The position numbers and the translations under genes are program-made. From Henricia sp. BOLD:AAB3569 (Eukaryota > Echinodermata > Asteroidea > Spinulosida > Echinasteridae): a DNA stretch of 64,000 nucleotides. The notes below the pieces were generated by a model, which saw only the letters and a list, made by a program, of their open reading frames with translations, made no database searches and was not told the DNA's origin. The stretch spans positions 682,001-746,000 of the forward strand of contig JBBELK010000311.1 in the NCBI GenBank assembly GCA_037783545.1, read 5' to 3'. Shown in pieces: positions 44,640-56,169 of the stretch. Numbering within the stretch: position 1 is the first letter of the stretch; each line of letters begins with the position of its first letter.

Positions 44640-45010
44640 CGGACAATAGGTCCCCGATTGAGCAACCGTCCCCGATTGCAATCCCATGCAAATCCTATGG
44701 AGGCCTTCGCAAAAAAGAGAAGCAATAAAAAGTCCCCGATTGCCGGCAAACACTCACGCACGTATCCGTGTTTCGGCAATCGGGGACACACCCTATAAAG
44801 CTGCAATTTAAATGTGAATGGTTTGTGCCCTAACCTATTGGTTTGTGCCCTAACCTATAATGGTTTCTAAACCATTATAGGTTAGGGCACAAACCATTTA
44901 GGTTTAAATTTCATCTTTGTAGCTTTAGGTAAAGTTAAGTTAGGTGCCACTAAAACAATTCTTCCCTATAGTTGGGTTTTAACAAGTTTAGAAGCATGTC
45001 CCCGATTGCC
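44640..45010. repeat. TCCCCGATTG cluster around a perfect hairpin
   Basis: TCCCCGATTG occurs at 44651, about 44669, about 44733 and about 44998, and inverted at 44777. Some copies are followed by CCGGC. The hairpin at 44840-44895 lies in the middle. Confidence 0.6.
44840..44895. repeat. perfect 27-bp inverted repeat with a 2-base loop
   Basis: Left arm 44840-44866 and right arm 44869-44895 are exact complements (arm starts GGTTTGTGCCCTAACCTATA), with loop CT. The first 19 bases of the left arm are also duplicated directly just upstream (44819-44837). Confidence 0.85.
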
Positions 45011-46070
45011 GGCGAATACAAGTATACGTGCGTGCGTGATTCGATTAGCCTAGCAACGCATAAAAACAGTGGCGAGCTCGCATAAATAATGAGCCCCCGC
45101 CCTCTGGGATTGTAAGAGCAGCTGCCCTACTCGGGCAAGGTTGGGGGCGCGGTGAAATTCATGGCATGAATTTGTTCGTGGTGTATTGACGAGCCTGCAT
45201 CTTTAATTGCCGGAGACCCGAAACCGTTTTAACATGGGGGCATATAAATGAAATCGGTCACTTATTTGCCGAATGTGGCCGCGAAAACCTACACTAAAAT
45301 CATCTACGTTTGCAATATGCCAATTAACCGTAAACGTAGCACAAATATATGTAAAAAATGATTAAAATGTATTGACATTGAACCGTAATAAATATAGAAC
45401 TAATTTTGTTACATGCATTTTAAATCAGAAAGTACGCGACGAGAAAATCAGATGAAATCCTAGGGTATATTGGTTTTCTAAATTATCATTGCATTACAGA
45501 GGTGTGGCAAGCTCTTGGAAAAGAAGGAGGTGGGCAAAGCAACATGCAATACAAAGTTGGAACAGGAACTGTATACTGGCATTGGTTTTGAAGAAGTCCA
45601 TTTTTGTTACGTCTACATGAATCATCACATTTAAATAGTGATTTCAAGTAAGTCATGGCCACCCATTCAGCGAGGCTTTGCTTGCATGAATAATGACTCC
45701 CTCGCGTCGTTAACATGTCGGTTGCTGTGACGTTGACTTTTGTCCATTGTAAAATATGACGCATGCCAGAAAAGCCTCGTGGCGAATTGCGCTGTTTAAT
45801 GAGAATTAATGCCGAGATGCGCATGCTAGCCCGAAAAGTGGGGGCGGCACAATTTCTGAAAACATGGACAGATTTTATTGTTTTCTTGCATGGACCGTAG
45901 ATTGCGGATAATAAGCTGACTAATACACGGGTTGGTTTTCGTCACAAACACATCCTCAATCACCGTTTGTAACAGTTTTCCAATCAAGTAATATATCTTG
46001 AACATAAATATATGTTCAAGAGCCTTGTCGTTTTCCTAGTTTGTGGTGCATCTGGAAATTGTTTTGTATA
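45011..46070. other. upstream region of plexin B, no gene seen
   Basis: At 45185 the phrase TGACGAGCCTGCATCTTTAA resembles the end of the TTAA hairpin MITE family. Otherwise unrecognised. Confidence 0.35.
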
Positions 46071-46314
46071 TACAGTTGAAGTCAGAAGTTTACATACATG
46101 TACACCATTACCATCATCCCCCAAAATGGTAAACAGGACTACCCGAACCATTGCAAGGTGTGCAAGCTATGTTTTTAAGTACTGCATGCACGTGAGGAAT
46201 TCCACAAAATCACGACTTTAGTAAAGACTTTTACAAAAATGGTGACAACGCAAGTTTAAGCACACCAGTTTAAACACAGTTGTACATGTATGTAAACTTC
46301 TGACTACAACTGTA
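46071..46314. mobile_element. Tc1/mariner-type MITE with a Sleeping Beauty-like TIR
   Basis: Left end TACAGTTGAAGTCAGAAGTT then TACATACATGTAC; the right end is its complement, closing at CAACTGTA. The phrase CAGTTGAAGTC.GAAGTTTACATACA is that of Sleeping Beauty/Tc1-family inverted repeats. TA dinucleotides lie at both ends. 244 bp, no transposase. It lies about 155 bases upstream of the plexin B start codon. Confidence 0.75.
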
Positions 46315-46468
46315 GTTCTGTTTTGTATATAGTTCTGTATTATTCAGACCTTAATTCCCCAAAAGCTGTGAACGTAATAAATTGATATATTGTGGTAAAT
46401 TAACAATACTATTATTGCTCACGTGATGATGAATCAGTTAGTGATCCTTTCTCTGGTATCCACAGGCC

Positions 46469-47548
46469 ATGGATGGAGTGGTGAGATGTACGCTTATTCT
46501 CGCATCACTCTGCACATCTCTGCCGACAATTAACGCACAACGGACCGGCCAACTTTCAGCCTATCAGATTGCAGCATTCAAAAACCCAGATCCAGATTCC
46601 AATTTTAAGCTGAATCATGTGATTTTACAAAATTCCAACATATACATCGGAGCTGTAAACTCACTTTACCGGCTAAATGATGATCAGTTACTGCTTCGGG
46701 CAAACGTCAGTACGCAGGCGGATTGTACACGTGATCAGGATGAGTGTCTTAACTATAACAAAGTTCTCTTCGTGGACCCCACTAGAAATACACTGATAAC
46801 CTGTGGGAGTGACAGTGGAGGGACTTGTCAGCAGAGACGCCTGGAGGATCTGACTATTATCTCAAGGAGTGAGGTTGGGGTGTCTCCAGGCAGAGACGAA
46901 ACTACCGTCAGTCTACTGGCTCCTGGACCTGCAAATACCGGTAGGGACTGGCTTTATGTAGCAACCACATATAGTACTTCGGAGACAGCAGTTGCACCAT
47001 TTGCAAGACGAGATCTAGAAAGGCAAGACAATAGATTGCTTTATGCAGACAGTTTAGAATCAGTCATTACTTTTAATAGAGATTACCTAAGTCAACCATT
47101 TGACATCAACTATGTCTATGTCTTTACTTCAAACGACTTCACATATTTCATCACTGCACAGCAACGGGAGCAGGATACACGAAACCCAGTATTTGTCTCC
47201 AAAGTGGTTCGCGTTTGCCAGACCAGCGCTGATTTAGATTCCTACACAGAGATCACCCTGCAGTGTGGTAACGGACCCAACCTGTACAACCTAGCTCAAG
47301 CTGCTTACTTTGGATCAGTGGGACCAGCCTTAGCAGAATCACTAGGAATTGATCCAGGAGCTCCGATGTTGTTTGCAGTCTTTGCCAAGAATGTTGGATC
47401 CACCAGTACCCCTAGCGATAACTCGGCTCTGTGTGTATTCCGTATGGCTGACATTGAGAATGCGTCTGAGAGAGCTGTGAGTAACTGTGTTCATCAGGGA
47501 GATGCTTATCAAGTACCTTATCTGAAAGGCAGCAATTGCAACGAATTT
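46469..47548 (+). CDS. plexin-like receptor copy B, exon 1 (signal peptide and most of Sema domain)
   Basis: 360 codons from MDGVVRCTLILASLCTSL, a signal peptide, with the mature start near INAQRTGQLSAY. The Sema domain shows NIYIGAVNSLYRLNDD, NKVLFVDPTRNTLITCGS, CQQRRLEDLTIISR, FDINYVYVFTS, SKVVRVCQTS and LGIDPGAPMLFAVFAKN. It ends in phase 0 at GAATTT|GTAAGT. A TCTGGTATCCACAG acceptor-like site lies 3 bases before the ATG, so an upstream 5' UTR exon is likely. It aligns over its whole length with copy A, with a few small indels. Family role: a cell-surface semaphorin receptor in axon guidance and cell contact signalling (inferred by homology). Confidence 0.9.
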
Positions 47549-48160
47549 GTAAGTTTATATTCTTTTTAGTATATACTGACACTACATGTATAGAATTATT
47601 ATATTTATTTATTTTTATTTTATTTATTTAGTCCATTTATTTACCCAGGTTGCTCCCAAACAGTTTACAAAAACTGGTTTTCATTGGGGTCCTGCATAGT
47701 AAATTCACAATCACAAACAAACTGGAATACAATACATACAACATCAAAAATCCACAATACATCAACACTCGCGCAATTGGACACAAATAATGGTTACAGG
47801 AGAACAACATCACAAGACATATTATACATGCACGTGACACTTAAATTTACGCTAATTACGGGAAGGGCGAAAAACCCGCAAAAACCCATTTTAAGATAAC
47901 AAAAATGGGAAAATTCCCTTCCAACTTCAAAATTAAAGTTTAATTTTATGGCAACTAAGTCATACGATTCTATAAATTAGCATTTCTCCTCAGAAGTTGA
48001 TCATGTGAATATTATGTATATGTTTGGCGAAGTGCCGAATTTGAATGACCTCAAAGAAGACATAGTTCTAAGGTGTGCACTAAGGCTGTTCCAGTATTCT
48101 TATATTCTTGAAGTCTTCTTATATTCTTGAAGTCTTCTTATATTCTTGGATTGCAGCTTA
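47549..48160. other. plexin B intron 1, with a LINE 3' end
   Basis: 47590-47850 begins (TTTA)n and continues TTTACCCAGGTTGCTCCCAA, which looks like the 3' end of a CR1/L2-type LINE in reverse orientation (inferred). A short tandem repeat TTCTTGAAGTCTTCTTATA lies at 48105-48150. Confidence 0.45.
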
Positions 48161-48389
48161 TGCCAAAAAAGAACTATGTTTAGCGTTAGCGCGCGTCACT
48201 TTCAAAACTTTGCGTCAAATGTTTTTCTTTTACTTATAGACACGCACCGTCTGTTGAGTGTTTCGATTAAAAACATACCTTCATTTCTTGGAATCCACTC
48301 ACAACAAAAAGAAAAACGAAAAAAAAAGCCTCGTCACCGCGTAATTTTGGGAGACTTCAACTTACGCTAAACATAGTTCTTTTTTGGCC
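48161..48389. mobile_element. MITE with TTA target duplication, PIF/Harbinger-like
   Basis: TTA flanks both ends (48158-48160 and 48390-48392). Ends: GCCAAAAAAGAACTATGTTT then AGCG, and the complement at the right. A TTA target and 30-bp TIR fit a PIF/Harbinger MITE (inferred). The interior is non-coding. Confidence 0.7.
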
Positions 48390-48589
48390 TTATACAATCC
48401 TTAAATTGCTTCACCTTTTTATACTGAAATACCTGCCTGTTTCAATTTGCCTCCTGCAGACTTTGTGATTTCCAATATAGGCTACTGTGTATAGTTTGGC
48501 AATCTGTGTATAGTTTTGGCAAAACTGTGCAAGCAGTTTTTCTTTTTGATTCTGCTTGATTCTTTGCATTAATACATACTTTCACTTAT

Positions 48590-48717
48590 TAGCAGAATCT
48601 CTCGGAATTGATCCAGATGCTCCTAATTAAGCTCCCTGCAATCTTTGCAGAGATTGTTGGCCATATCCCCTGCGATACTTCAGCTTTGTATGCATTCAAT
48701 GTGGTTACATTGATAAT
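48590..48717 (+). pseudogene. relic of plexin exon 1 (Sema, near LGIDPGAP)
   Basis: GCAGAATCTCTCGGAATTGA and the following 110 bases align with 47334-47460 of plexin B exon 1 (A-E-S-L-G-I-D-P), with a stop right after the LGIDPDAPN stretch and several indels. It sits in intron 1 of plexin B, about 1 kb downstream of the intact exon. It is a decayed partial duplicate. Confidence 0.7.
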
Positions 48718-49133
48718 GGGTAATTCCCAAAATTCGGGTTCCAAAAGTGTGACATGATTGAAAGTGGTTTCCCAATAAAAAATAATTATTTTTATTTCAA
48801 CAAATGCTACTTAAATTTAATGTTTAGATGTAGATATGGCACCAAGATTAATGGAAACTTATTCTACAGCCAATTTTCATTGGCGTAGGTAATCCGGGAC
48901 ACCAAACTTCTATTCAATACCATGGATCAAATTATAAACCTTTATGGTCTTTTGTTTTGAATATTTTTCAGGAATCAGAGAACAAAATGTTCAAGAAAAT
49001 GATGCTGCCCCCTATAATCACAGGCCACAGTCCATTACTGAGAATTTGTGATCGAGTGGTGATTTTTAGAGCAGAGAGTGTCGTACGTAACTGGGACACC
49101 AACATTTTGGACCCCTAATTTTGGGAATTACCC
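48718..49133. mobile_element. MITE with TIR GGGTAATTCCCAAAATT
   Basis: Ends are inverted repeats of about 30 bases; flanks TAAT on both sides suggest a 4-bp duplication. It begins exactly where the plexin relic ends. Non-coding. Confidence 0.7.
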
Positions 49134-49670
49134 TAATGCATTTTGTAACCGGAAGAATTGCGTTCAGCAGACGTAATCTGCACAGCATTCTAAACCATTC
49201 TAAACCATGTAGATGCCCCCAATTAAGTATTTACTTACACTGCATGTAGTGATTACAACCATGCTTGGCAATGGAATCATTTGTATGCATTGATTTAAGA
49301 GGCGGATCCGACATGGGTTCGTGCTTTTATTTTTTAGAGAAACACGATAATTTGTGGCAAAAATACTGGTAGAGTAAAAAATAGGTAGAGTAAACGTGAT
49401 TAGTAAACTGTTACAAAAGGCGTTATTTCCACTTGTGACTATAAAAGCCCATGTTGATAAAACTGCCGTGTGGAATTTTCAGCCAAATATATGTAGTAAT
49501 ACTGCAGAAAACTTGAAAAATCCATTCGTGGTTTTTGTGTTGAGTTGAATGGTAAAAAGGTCTTTTGCAAAAGACTGTTTTAAAAAACCACCTTCAGTTG
49601 TTAATTTCTCACACAAAGTACCATTTTGGACATAAATAAATTCATGTGTTGTTTGATAGCATTGTTATAG
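49134..49670. other. plexin B intron 1, no gene seen
   Basis: Unrecognised AT-rich sequence. Confidence 0.4.
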
Positions 49671-52267
49671 GATTTCCCGGTTATTTTAGCACTTATATCA
49701 AGCAAATTCCCAGAACGATACTTAATTAATTTCGTCCCCGAAGAGAGACGATCTCACTTCTCAATATGAATTTAGACAAGTCACCAATTGGAGTTCATTT
49801 GTTGTGCAGTATAATTCAAATTAACATGCGTTTTAATTCGTCCTGACTGCGTGGAATTCGTCTAGTGCACTGTAAGAAATAATGGGTAAATTTTGCAAAC
49901 CATTTACCCAACGTTGGTTCAAATATCAACATGCCCATCTTTGGGGCGCAAAATACCCAACTGGTGTTGGGTAACAGCTTCACCCAACCCTTTAGTCCAT
50001 GGGCCAATACCCCTAAAAATGGATGTCGGTACCATTTTAGGGGACAAAGGCTCAGCATATTTTTTTGAAAGATGACCACCTTGGGCACATATTTTGGTAT
50101 GATGGACATTCTCAAGTGGTAGTTTTATACCATTTTGGTAAAAAAACATGTTTTTTGGGACAAAATAATGTTTTTAAATATTTTCCTTATAAAAAGAGTT
50201 TGCAGGCTTAAATGAAAAATCTAACAAGTGGATATTATGAGCAGTGAAATCGTTGATTTTTTTAAATGGTTCGTTTCATTTTTATTAAATTTGTTGTATT
50301 AAAACTTTAAAAATTCTTATTACAGGATTCATATGGAATATTGGGCTACTTCTAAAGGCAAACTCATTGTGAGATACCCAGGCAGTTTTTAGGTACCTCA
50401 GAGTACAGTACATGTAGGCATAAAGGTACATTTTGGGCCAAAAACAACATTTTATAATTGCTGTTTTGGGGTAAAATCACGTTTTTTGAGATTTTCCTTA
50501 CAAAAAGAGTTTGCAGGCTTAAATGAAAAATCAAAAAAATTGTAATTGTGAGCAGTGGAAGCGTTGATTTTTTTAAATGGTTCGTTTCATATTTTTTTCA
50601 ATGGTTGCCATGGCAACAGCCGTTTTGGGCCAAAAAACGCCATTTTTGGTATTAACATTTTAAAACTTCATATTACAGGATTCATATGGAATATTGGGCT
50701 ACTTCCAACGGCAAACTCATTCTGAGATACCCAGGCACTTTTTAGGTACCTTAGATTACAGTACATGTAGGCGGAATGGTACGTTTTGGGACAAAAACAA
50801 CATTTTAGAATTGCTGTGGAAGTAGCCCAATATTCCATATGAATCCTGTAATATAAATTTTAAAAGTTTTATTACCAAAAATGGGGTTGTTTGCCCCAAA
50901 ACGGCTGTTGCCATGGCAACCATTGAAAAAAAGATAAAACAAACCATTTTAAAAAACCAACGATTCCACTCCTCACAATATCCACTTGTTAGATATTTCA
51001 TTTAAGCCTGCAAACTCTTTTTATAAGGAAAATATTAAAAAACGTGATTTTGTCCCAAAACAGCAATTCTAAAATGTTGTTTTTGGCCCAAAATGTACCT
51101 TTATGCCTACATGTACTGTATTTTAAGGTACCTAAAAACTGCCTGGGTATCTCACAATAAGTTTGCTGTTGGAAGTAGCCCAATATTCCATATGAATCCT
51201 GTAATATAAATTTTAAAAGTTTTATTACCAAAAATGGTGTTGTTTGCCCCAAAACGGCTGTTGCCATGGCAACCATTGAAAACAAGATGAAACAAAACAT
51301 TTTAAAAAACCAACGATTCCACTCCTCACAATATCCACTTGTTAGATATTTCATTTAAGCCTGCAAACTCTTTTTATAAGGAAAATATTAAAAAACGTGA
51401 TTTTGTCCCAAAAACCATGTTATTTCACCAAAATGGTATAAAACTACCACTTGAGAATGTCCATCATACCAAAAAATGTGCCCAAGGTGGTCATCTTTCA
51501 AAAAAATACGATGAGCCTTTGTCCCCCAATATGGTACCGACAAGTGTCTTGGCCCATGGACTACTTGGTATTGTATATATTTACAACTGTTGGTTAAATT
51601 TAATTAACTGATGTTTGGGTAGATGTGCATATCCAATTGTTGGTTAAAAGTTAATCATCTAACGTTTTTGGTAAATTTTAACAATCAACAGTTGTACACA
51701 TTTGCGCAACTGTATTTTACCCAGGATTTTTTTGCAGTGTGTGGTGATCGGCATTGGATTGAAAAAGTGAATTCGTGGTTCTTCATCCATTTTAGCACTT
51801 AAATTAAATTTAGATAGTGCATTCTCTACTCCATGAAAGCCTATACATGTTCAGGGTATCTTTGCCATTTCTTGTTAAAAGTTCGTTTAGCTGCCGATGC
51901 TGGAATTCAGACAGGCAGATAAAACAAGGTTTTAAATGCGGATAGAAAAAAAATGTGGACAGATTTTGTAACCGTAACGATTGAAATTACTAGAAACGAA
52001 ATGTAAAAATCAAAGTGCTAAAGTTAATGAAAAAAGACGAATTCACTTTTCTAATACAATGCCGATCACCGCACAAGACGAAATCCACGCAATCAGGACG
52101 AAATAGAACGCATGTTAATTTAATTTATACTGAATAGCAAATGAAATCCATTGGTGACTTGTCTATAAATTCAAATCGAGAAGTGAGCTCATCGCTGTTC
52201 GGGGACGAAATTAAAGTATCGTTCTGGGGAATTTGCTTGATATATGTGCTAAAATAACCAGGAAATC
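49671..52267. mobile_element. TIR element interrupted by a second palindromic element
   Basis: The left end GATTTCCCGGTTATTTTAGC and right end GCTAAAATAACCAGGAAATC start complementary arms of at least 200 bases that continue through ATATCAAGCAAATTCCC and GCGTGGA.TTCGTCT. The left arm is interrupted at 49868 and resumes after 51739 with GGTGATCGGCATTG, which matches the right arm at about 52062. No coding sequence. Confidence 0.75.
49868..51739. mobile_element. nested palindromic element with CACTG ends, 1.87 kb
   Basis: It starts CACTGTAAGAAA and ends TTTTTTTGCAGTG. The whole unit folds back around about 50810. A 300-bp subrepeat (containing AAAAAGAGTTTGCAGGCTTA) occurs four times, twice in each orientation (about 50190, 50500, 51015 and 51360). 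CACTG ends recall CACTA/EnSpm-type MITEs, but no clear 3-bp target duplication was found. Confidence 0.7.
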
Positions 52268-52782
52268 ATATATTAACCCTTTTAGTAAAATTTTGTCAAC
52301 TGATGGGAAAAATGGGGTCACTAAACATGATGTAATCTACCTTTAAGGCATATGTGATTGCCTAAAAGTTAAGACGATGCCTGGTCAAGCACCACAAATA
52401 TTGACTCTTGAGTCATTTCTATATTCATTGTACGGATCTTCTCACTAAAAGATCATTATTATGAAGTCTTCTGTTTGGATTATATACAATGCGCGGACAT
52501 TGTATACCTGCAGAAAATGGCAAATAATACCAGAAAGTACTGATTTTGTTTTACATTTGTAATAGACCACTACGCTTTATAAACTGATGTTCATTTGCGC
52601 CAGTTGTGTAGTTACCAGTCCATTCCGTAACTCTATCTTTATACGGCACGATTAACTGCTATTCCCCAAGATGGTGTAAATATATGTTCCTGCAAAAATC
52701 TCTCCCTGCCCCGCACGACGATGGGACTTCTGTAATTGTTCTTACCCATTTGCCGTTCTATCTGGGCACCATTTAACCGTAA
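52268..52782. other. plexin B intron 1, no gene seen
   Basis: Unrecognised sequence. Confidence 0.4.
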
Positions 52783-53732
52783 TACCTAAGTCACAATTCA
52801 AGCGGAGGCCGGGCGGCGTGTGCGATTTATAGGCATCGGCCGGCGTGTAGAGGTCGGCGAAAGATCGCGCGATAGGGCGGTCACAGTCACAATTAAAAGT
52901 GCCCCGCACGCTGCCATGACGGGGCCCGGGGTGTCGCCGGCCGGCGATCGGCCGACTTTCCTGGAAATGGGGTCGAATTCTTGGCCCGTTTATCGGCCGG
53001 TGTCCGGCAGGCACTCGTCCGATGTCCTGCCTATGTCCCTGCGATACCCCTGCGGTATCCGGCAGGGTGCCGGCCAATTCTTACAGGCCGTACGGCGGCC
53101 GGACGGGCATCTGTAGTGTGCCTGTCGAGTGGCCAGCGATCAACGGCCGCGATCTGGCGGCCGTTTGTCAATTTGGGGGTGAGGTATATATAGCGGCGCT
53201 CCTCTGACCTTCTTTATTCACTTCGACCTTTCTCTAGGAGCACTCTACGAGACGAAGGAAAAAAAAGACAAAGAAGAAAATGCCGTTAATACCTCCACAG
53301 CGCTTGCGGCCACATCCACAGCGCTTTTGGGCACCTGTGAGCCCCAGTGGCTGGTCGGCCAGACGCCGGCCGGGCGCCGCCAAGTCAGCCGGACGCCTGG
53401 AGGGGCCCAGCCGGCGTTTGAGCGGCGTATGGGCGGCGCCTAGCCGATATATGGATTGTCTGGGTTGTCTAAATATTGGCCCGGCGCCCGCCCGATGTGT
53501 GCGATGCCCTGCAGGACATCGGTCAGGCATCGACCGATTTAGTGGCGATCAGTTTGCGATGCGAAACGCCGCACCAGGTTTACAATCCGATTTAAAAGTA
53601 ACTCGATGCCCGCCCGATGCCCAAAAATGACCCGGCAGCCGCAAGGAGTCCCGTGGGGCGCCGGCCGAAAATGCCTAAAACTCCGTCGCAAACTACTCGC
53701 AAACCCACCGCAAGCTAATTGTGACTGGGGTA
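52783..53732. mobile_element. GC-rich non-autonomous PIF/Harbinger-like element
   Basis: Flanked by TAA (52780-52782 and 53733-53735), with ends TACCTAAGTCACAATT and AATTGTGACTGGGGTA. The interior is much more GC-rich than its surroundings, with a TATATATA box at 53185-53192 followed by a short frame from 53280. The layout (GC-rich terminal part, TATA, short leader, ATG) resembles the 5' part of the Harbinger element next door, so it may be an internally deleted relative (inferred). Confidence 0.65.
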
Positions 53733-54229
53733 TAAGTATGTACTCAAGAACGAAACGCAAGTCACTTAAAAGTCAGTTCTTTTGGGGTGTGGTGTGTGGG
53801 TGTGTGCGTTATTAGTGGGTGCCAATTGCACTGATCAAGCTGCTTGTGCTAAGCCAACTCTTGGAGGGCCACGGTTCAGCGGCATCAGCGCACACAAATT
53901 AAAGGCTTGGAATCGATTTGAGATAATCCCCTAGGTTCCATGAATGTGGCTATGGCTGGTAAAAGCCCCAAGTTTATTTATAAATCATTGGTTGGAACTC
54001 ACAGATTCAGACAACCAAAATCATTTGTTTGGCGAATTGGGTATGCTACGATTTTCGGAATATAGGACCATGCGTGTGTTGTTGGCATGCTACAAGGCAT
54101 TATGCAAGCTGGAGGTGTTTTCAGACAGACAGCAGGCAAGGTAAGAGGTCAGTGATGCAAACATCGTGGATCAGAGCAGATGGAGAGGACCCAGCGTTAC
54201 GGTGTGGGTGACTGGGTGTGCATCGCCCC
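53733..54229. other. plexin B intron 1 between two Harbinger-like elements
   Basis: No gene seen. Confidence 0.4.
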
Positions 54230-54713
54230 CTTCCCACATACAGGTATAGTACGTCGTATCGACGGCGGATGCCCATCCCTGCTCATCCAGGAGACATCCC
54301 TGAGGATCCCCAGTACACCCCTGGGCATCCCTAGTAGCAGTGGCGGATACGGCGAAGCCGTGGCCACGCCGCGAAAATTTCAAACATGTTTGAAATTTCC
54401 GGGAGTCTGCTCCCGGTAAGACACACCCGTAGCACAGCCGGCGGACATCCGACGGCATACGCCTACACCCGGCGGCTAATCCGGCGCATACGCGAACAGC
54501 CGTGGCAGACACGTGGCGTGTGAAGTCGTCGGATCCACCACGGCTCCATGCCGGGTGTGCAGGGATGCGTCACGGATGGGTTCACGGCTGTGACGGGTGT
54601 ACCAGGTATGAGGTACGTATGCGACGGATAGCGCCGGCTGATTGGCGGATACCACGTATGATCCGACGAGTGCACTACGGCTTGAGGACGGGTCCACTGC
54701 GGTTTGGAGGTAG

Positions 54714-54720
54714 TATAAAT
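54714..54720 (+). promoter_or_regulatory. TATA box of the MADF gene
   Basis: TATAAAT, 86 bases before the ATG at 54806. Confidence 0.6.
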
Positions 54721-54805
54721 AGGAGTGCGCTGGCCCAGAGAAGTCATTCGTATCTCTGCTTTCGACGATATCACATCGACGTGTACGACAACATAGTATA
54801 CAAGA

Positions 54806-54839
54806 ATGCCTAGAGTCAGAGCTTCCAAGAAGTCCACAA

Positions 54840-54870
<31 letters not shown>

Positions 54871-55786
54871 AAGAGAGCAGGAAGAACAGCCACTCCAGTC
54901 AACGCCTGCTGATGAGGGGCCTGCTGAGGGGCCTACCGAAGAGCCTGCTGAAGAGCCTGCTGCGGATCCTGCTGAGGATGTTGAGCCAGCCAGTCCGGTT
55001 CCTGGACCTCCTTCGCCAGTTTTGGGCCGGACCTCCAGACCTGGATCATCCTTGTCTCAGCGCAGCTCTGAAGACCCAGCCAGGAGAAGACATGACAAGC
55101 TGCACCTGCCTCCCGAAGATGAACAGAAGGTGGCTGACTGGTTCGAGGACCACCCTATGTTCTATGACAAGGCCCGGCGTGACTACAAGGACACTGCCCT
55201 GAAGTCCCGGAAGCTGGAGGAGATAGCTGCCTCTCTGTCTGTTCCCTGCTCTGCCCACGCCTTGAAGACCTGGCTGGATTCCATGCGGACATCGGCTGGC
55301 AAGCTTCTGAAGCAAGGTCCTTCTGGAACAGCGAAGAAGAACCCAACGGAGAAGGAGTCCTGGGTGATCCAGAACTTTGGGTTCCTCGCCGACCACATCA
55401 AGAGGGTGCCCGGCAGACAGGCTGGTCGGATCGTGCGGCAGAAGAGGACCTCCGACTCCAGTTCCAGCGAACAGCGCCAGTCAGATCCCGAGGAGGAAGA
55501 GGAGGAGGAAGAACCTGAGGTGGCCTTCATCGAGGAGCCTGTGGCCGGAACCTCCAGGGGGAAGGGGAAGAAGAGGAAGACTGAAGGACCTTCTCCTATG
55601 GTCCAGCGACTCGTCGATGCTGCCCTGCTGACCTCCCAAGCTGTGGAACAGAGGACCAAGGTGGAACAGGCACCCAAGGACCCCCACAGCCTGCGTTTGA
55701 AGAACTGGTGCCAGTACCTCTACACCGAGGCCATTGAGCTTGAGAAGACTTCCAAGCACAAGTGGTCTCCCTGCTGCACCAGGTAA
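54806..55786 (+). CDS. MADF-type DNA-binding protein of the Harbinger element
   Basis: The frame starts MPRVRASKKSTTAAAAAAA. Residues 1-100 are low-complexity (Ala, Glu and Pro rich). Residues about 104-200 form an MADF domain (EDEQKVADWFEDHPMFYD..DYKD..LKTWLDSMRTS..WVIQNFGFLADHI), followed by an acidic run and a basic KGKKRK signal. Such proteins accompany PIF/Harbinger transposases and help them bind the ends and enter the nucleus. The frame ends at KWSPCCTR. A neighbouring frame from 55762 (VSLLHQVKRTARQRKQQQQ) continues in Gln/Pro-rich style, so either a frameshift occurred near 55765 or CAG|GTAAAG at 55785 is a splice donor. Confidence 0.75.
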
Positions 55787-56169
55787 AGAGGACTGCGCGC
55801 CAGAGGAAACAACAGCAGCAACACCAGTTCCAGCATCCACCGCAGCCCACCATGATGCATCCCATGCCCATGCAGCACCAGGGCTATGGGATGGCATATG
55901 TGCCTATGCAGCCGCCTCCTGCACCTTACAGGACGCCACAGCCAGGGACCCCGACAGCCCAGCCACAGCAGCAGCAGCCGGTGCCTTCAACATCAGGACC
56001 TGCAGCGACCGACACCGGCCCTCCATCCATCGGCAGCCTGTTTGGACAACATGACTCCAGGGACTCCAGGGACTCCATTCTCCTTCACCAGTCAGAGGAG
56101 CCCTACAACAACATCACCAGCGAGGTCCAGCAGCAGCCGTTACCAGTGAGCAAGTCTTGCTCCAACTGA
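55762..56169 (+). CDS. probable C-terminal continuation of the MADF protein (other frame)
   Basis: A Gln/Pro-rich frame (HPPQPTMMHPMPMQHQGYGM .. PSTSGPAATDTGPPSIGSLF) overlapping the end of 54806-55786. Composition and position fit the C-terminal tail of MADF proteins. Its own start codon is probably not used; it is displaced by one frame from the main part. Confidence 0.5.
   Translation: MVSLLHQVKRTARQRKQQQQHQFQHPPQPTMMHPMPMQHQGYGMAYVPMQPPPAPYRTPQPGTPTAQPQQQQPVPSTSGPAATDTGPPSIGSLFGQHDSRDSRDSILLHQSEEPYNNITSEVQQQPLPVSKSCSN

Noticed and set aside
52742-53630. Overlapping GC-rich frames on both strands as host genes
   Set aside because: They overlap in several frames, are Arg/Pro/Ala rich as expected from GC-rich DNA, and lie between the TIRs of a non-autonomous element.
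53944-54144. Possible short exon before the Harbinger element
   Set aside because: No domain, no clear splice context, and no counterpart in plexin copy A.
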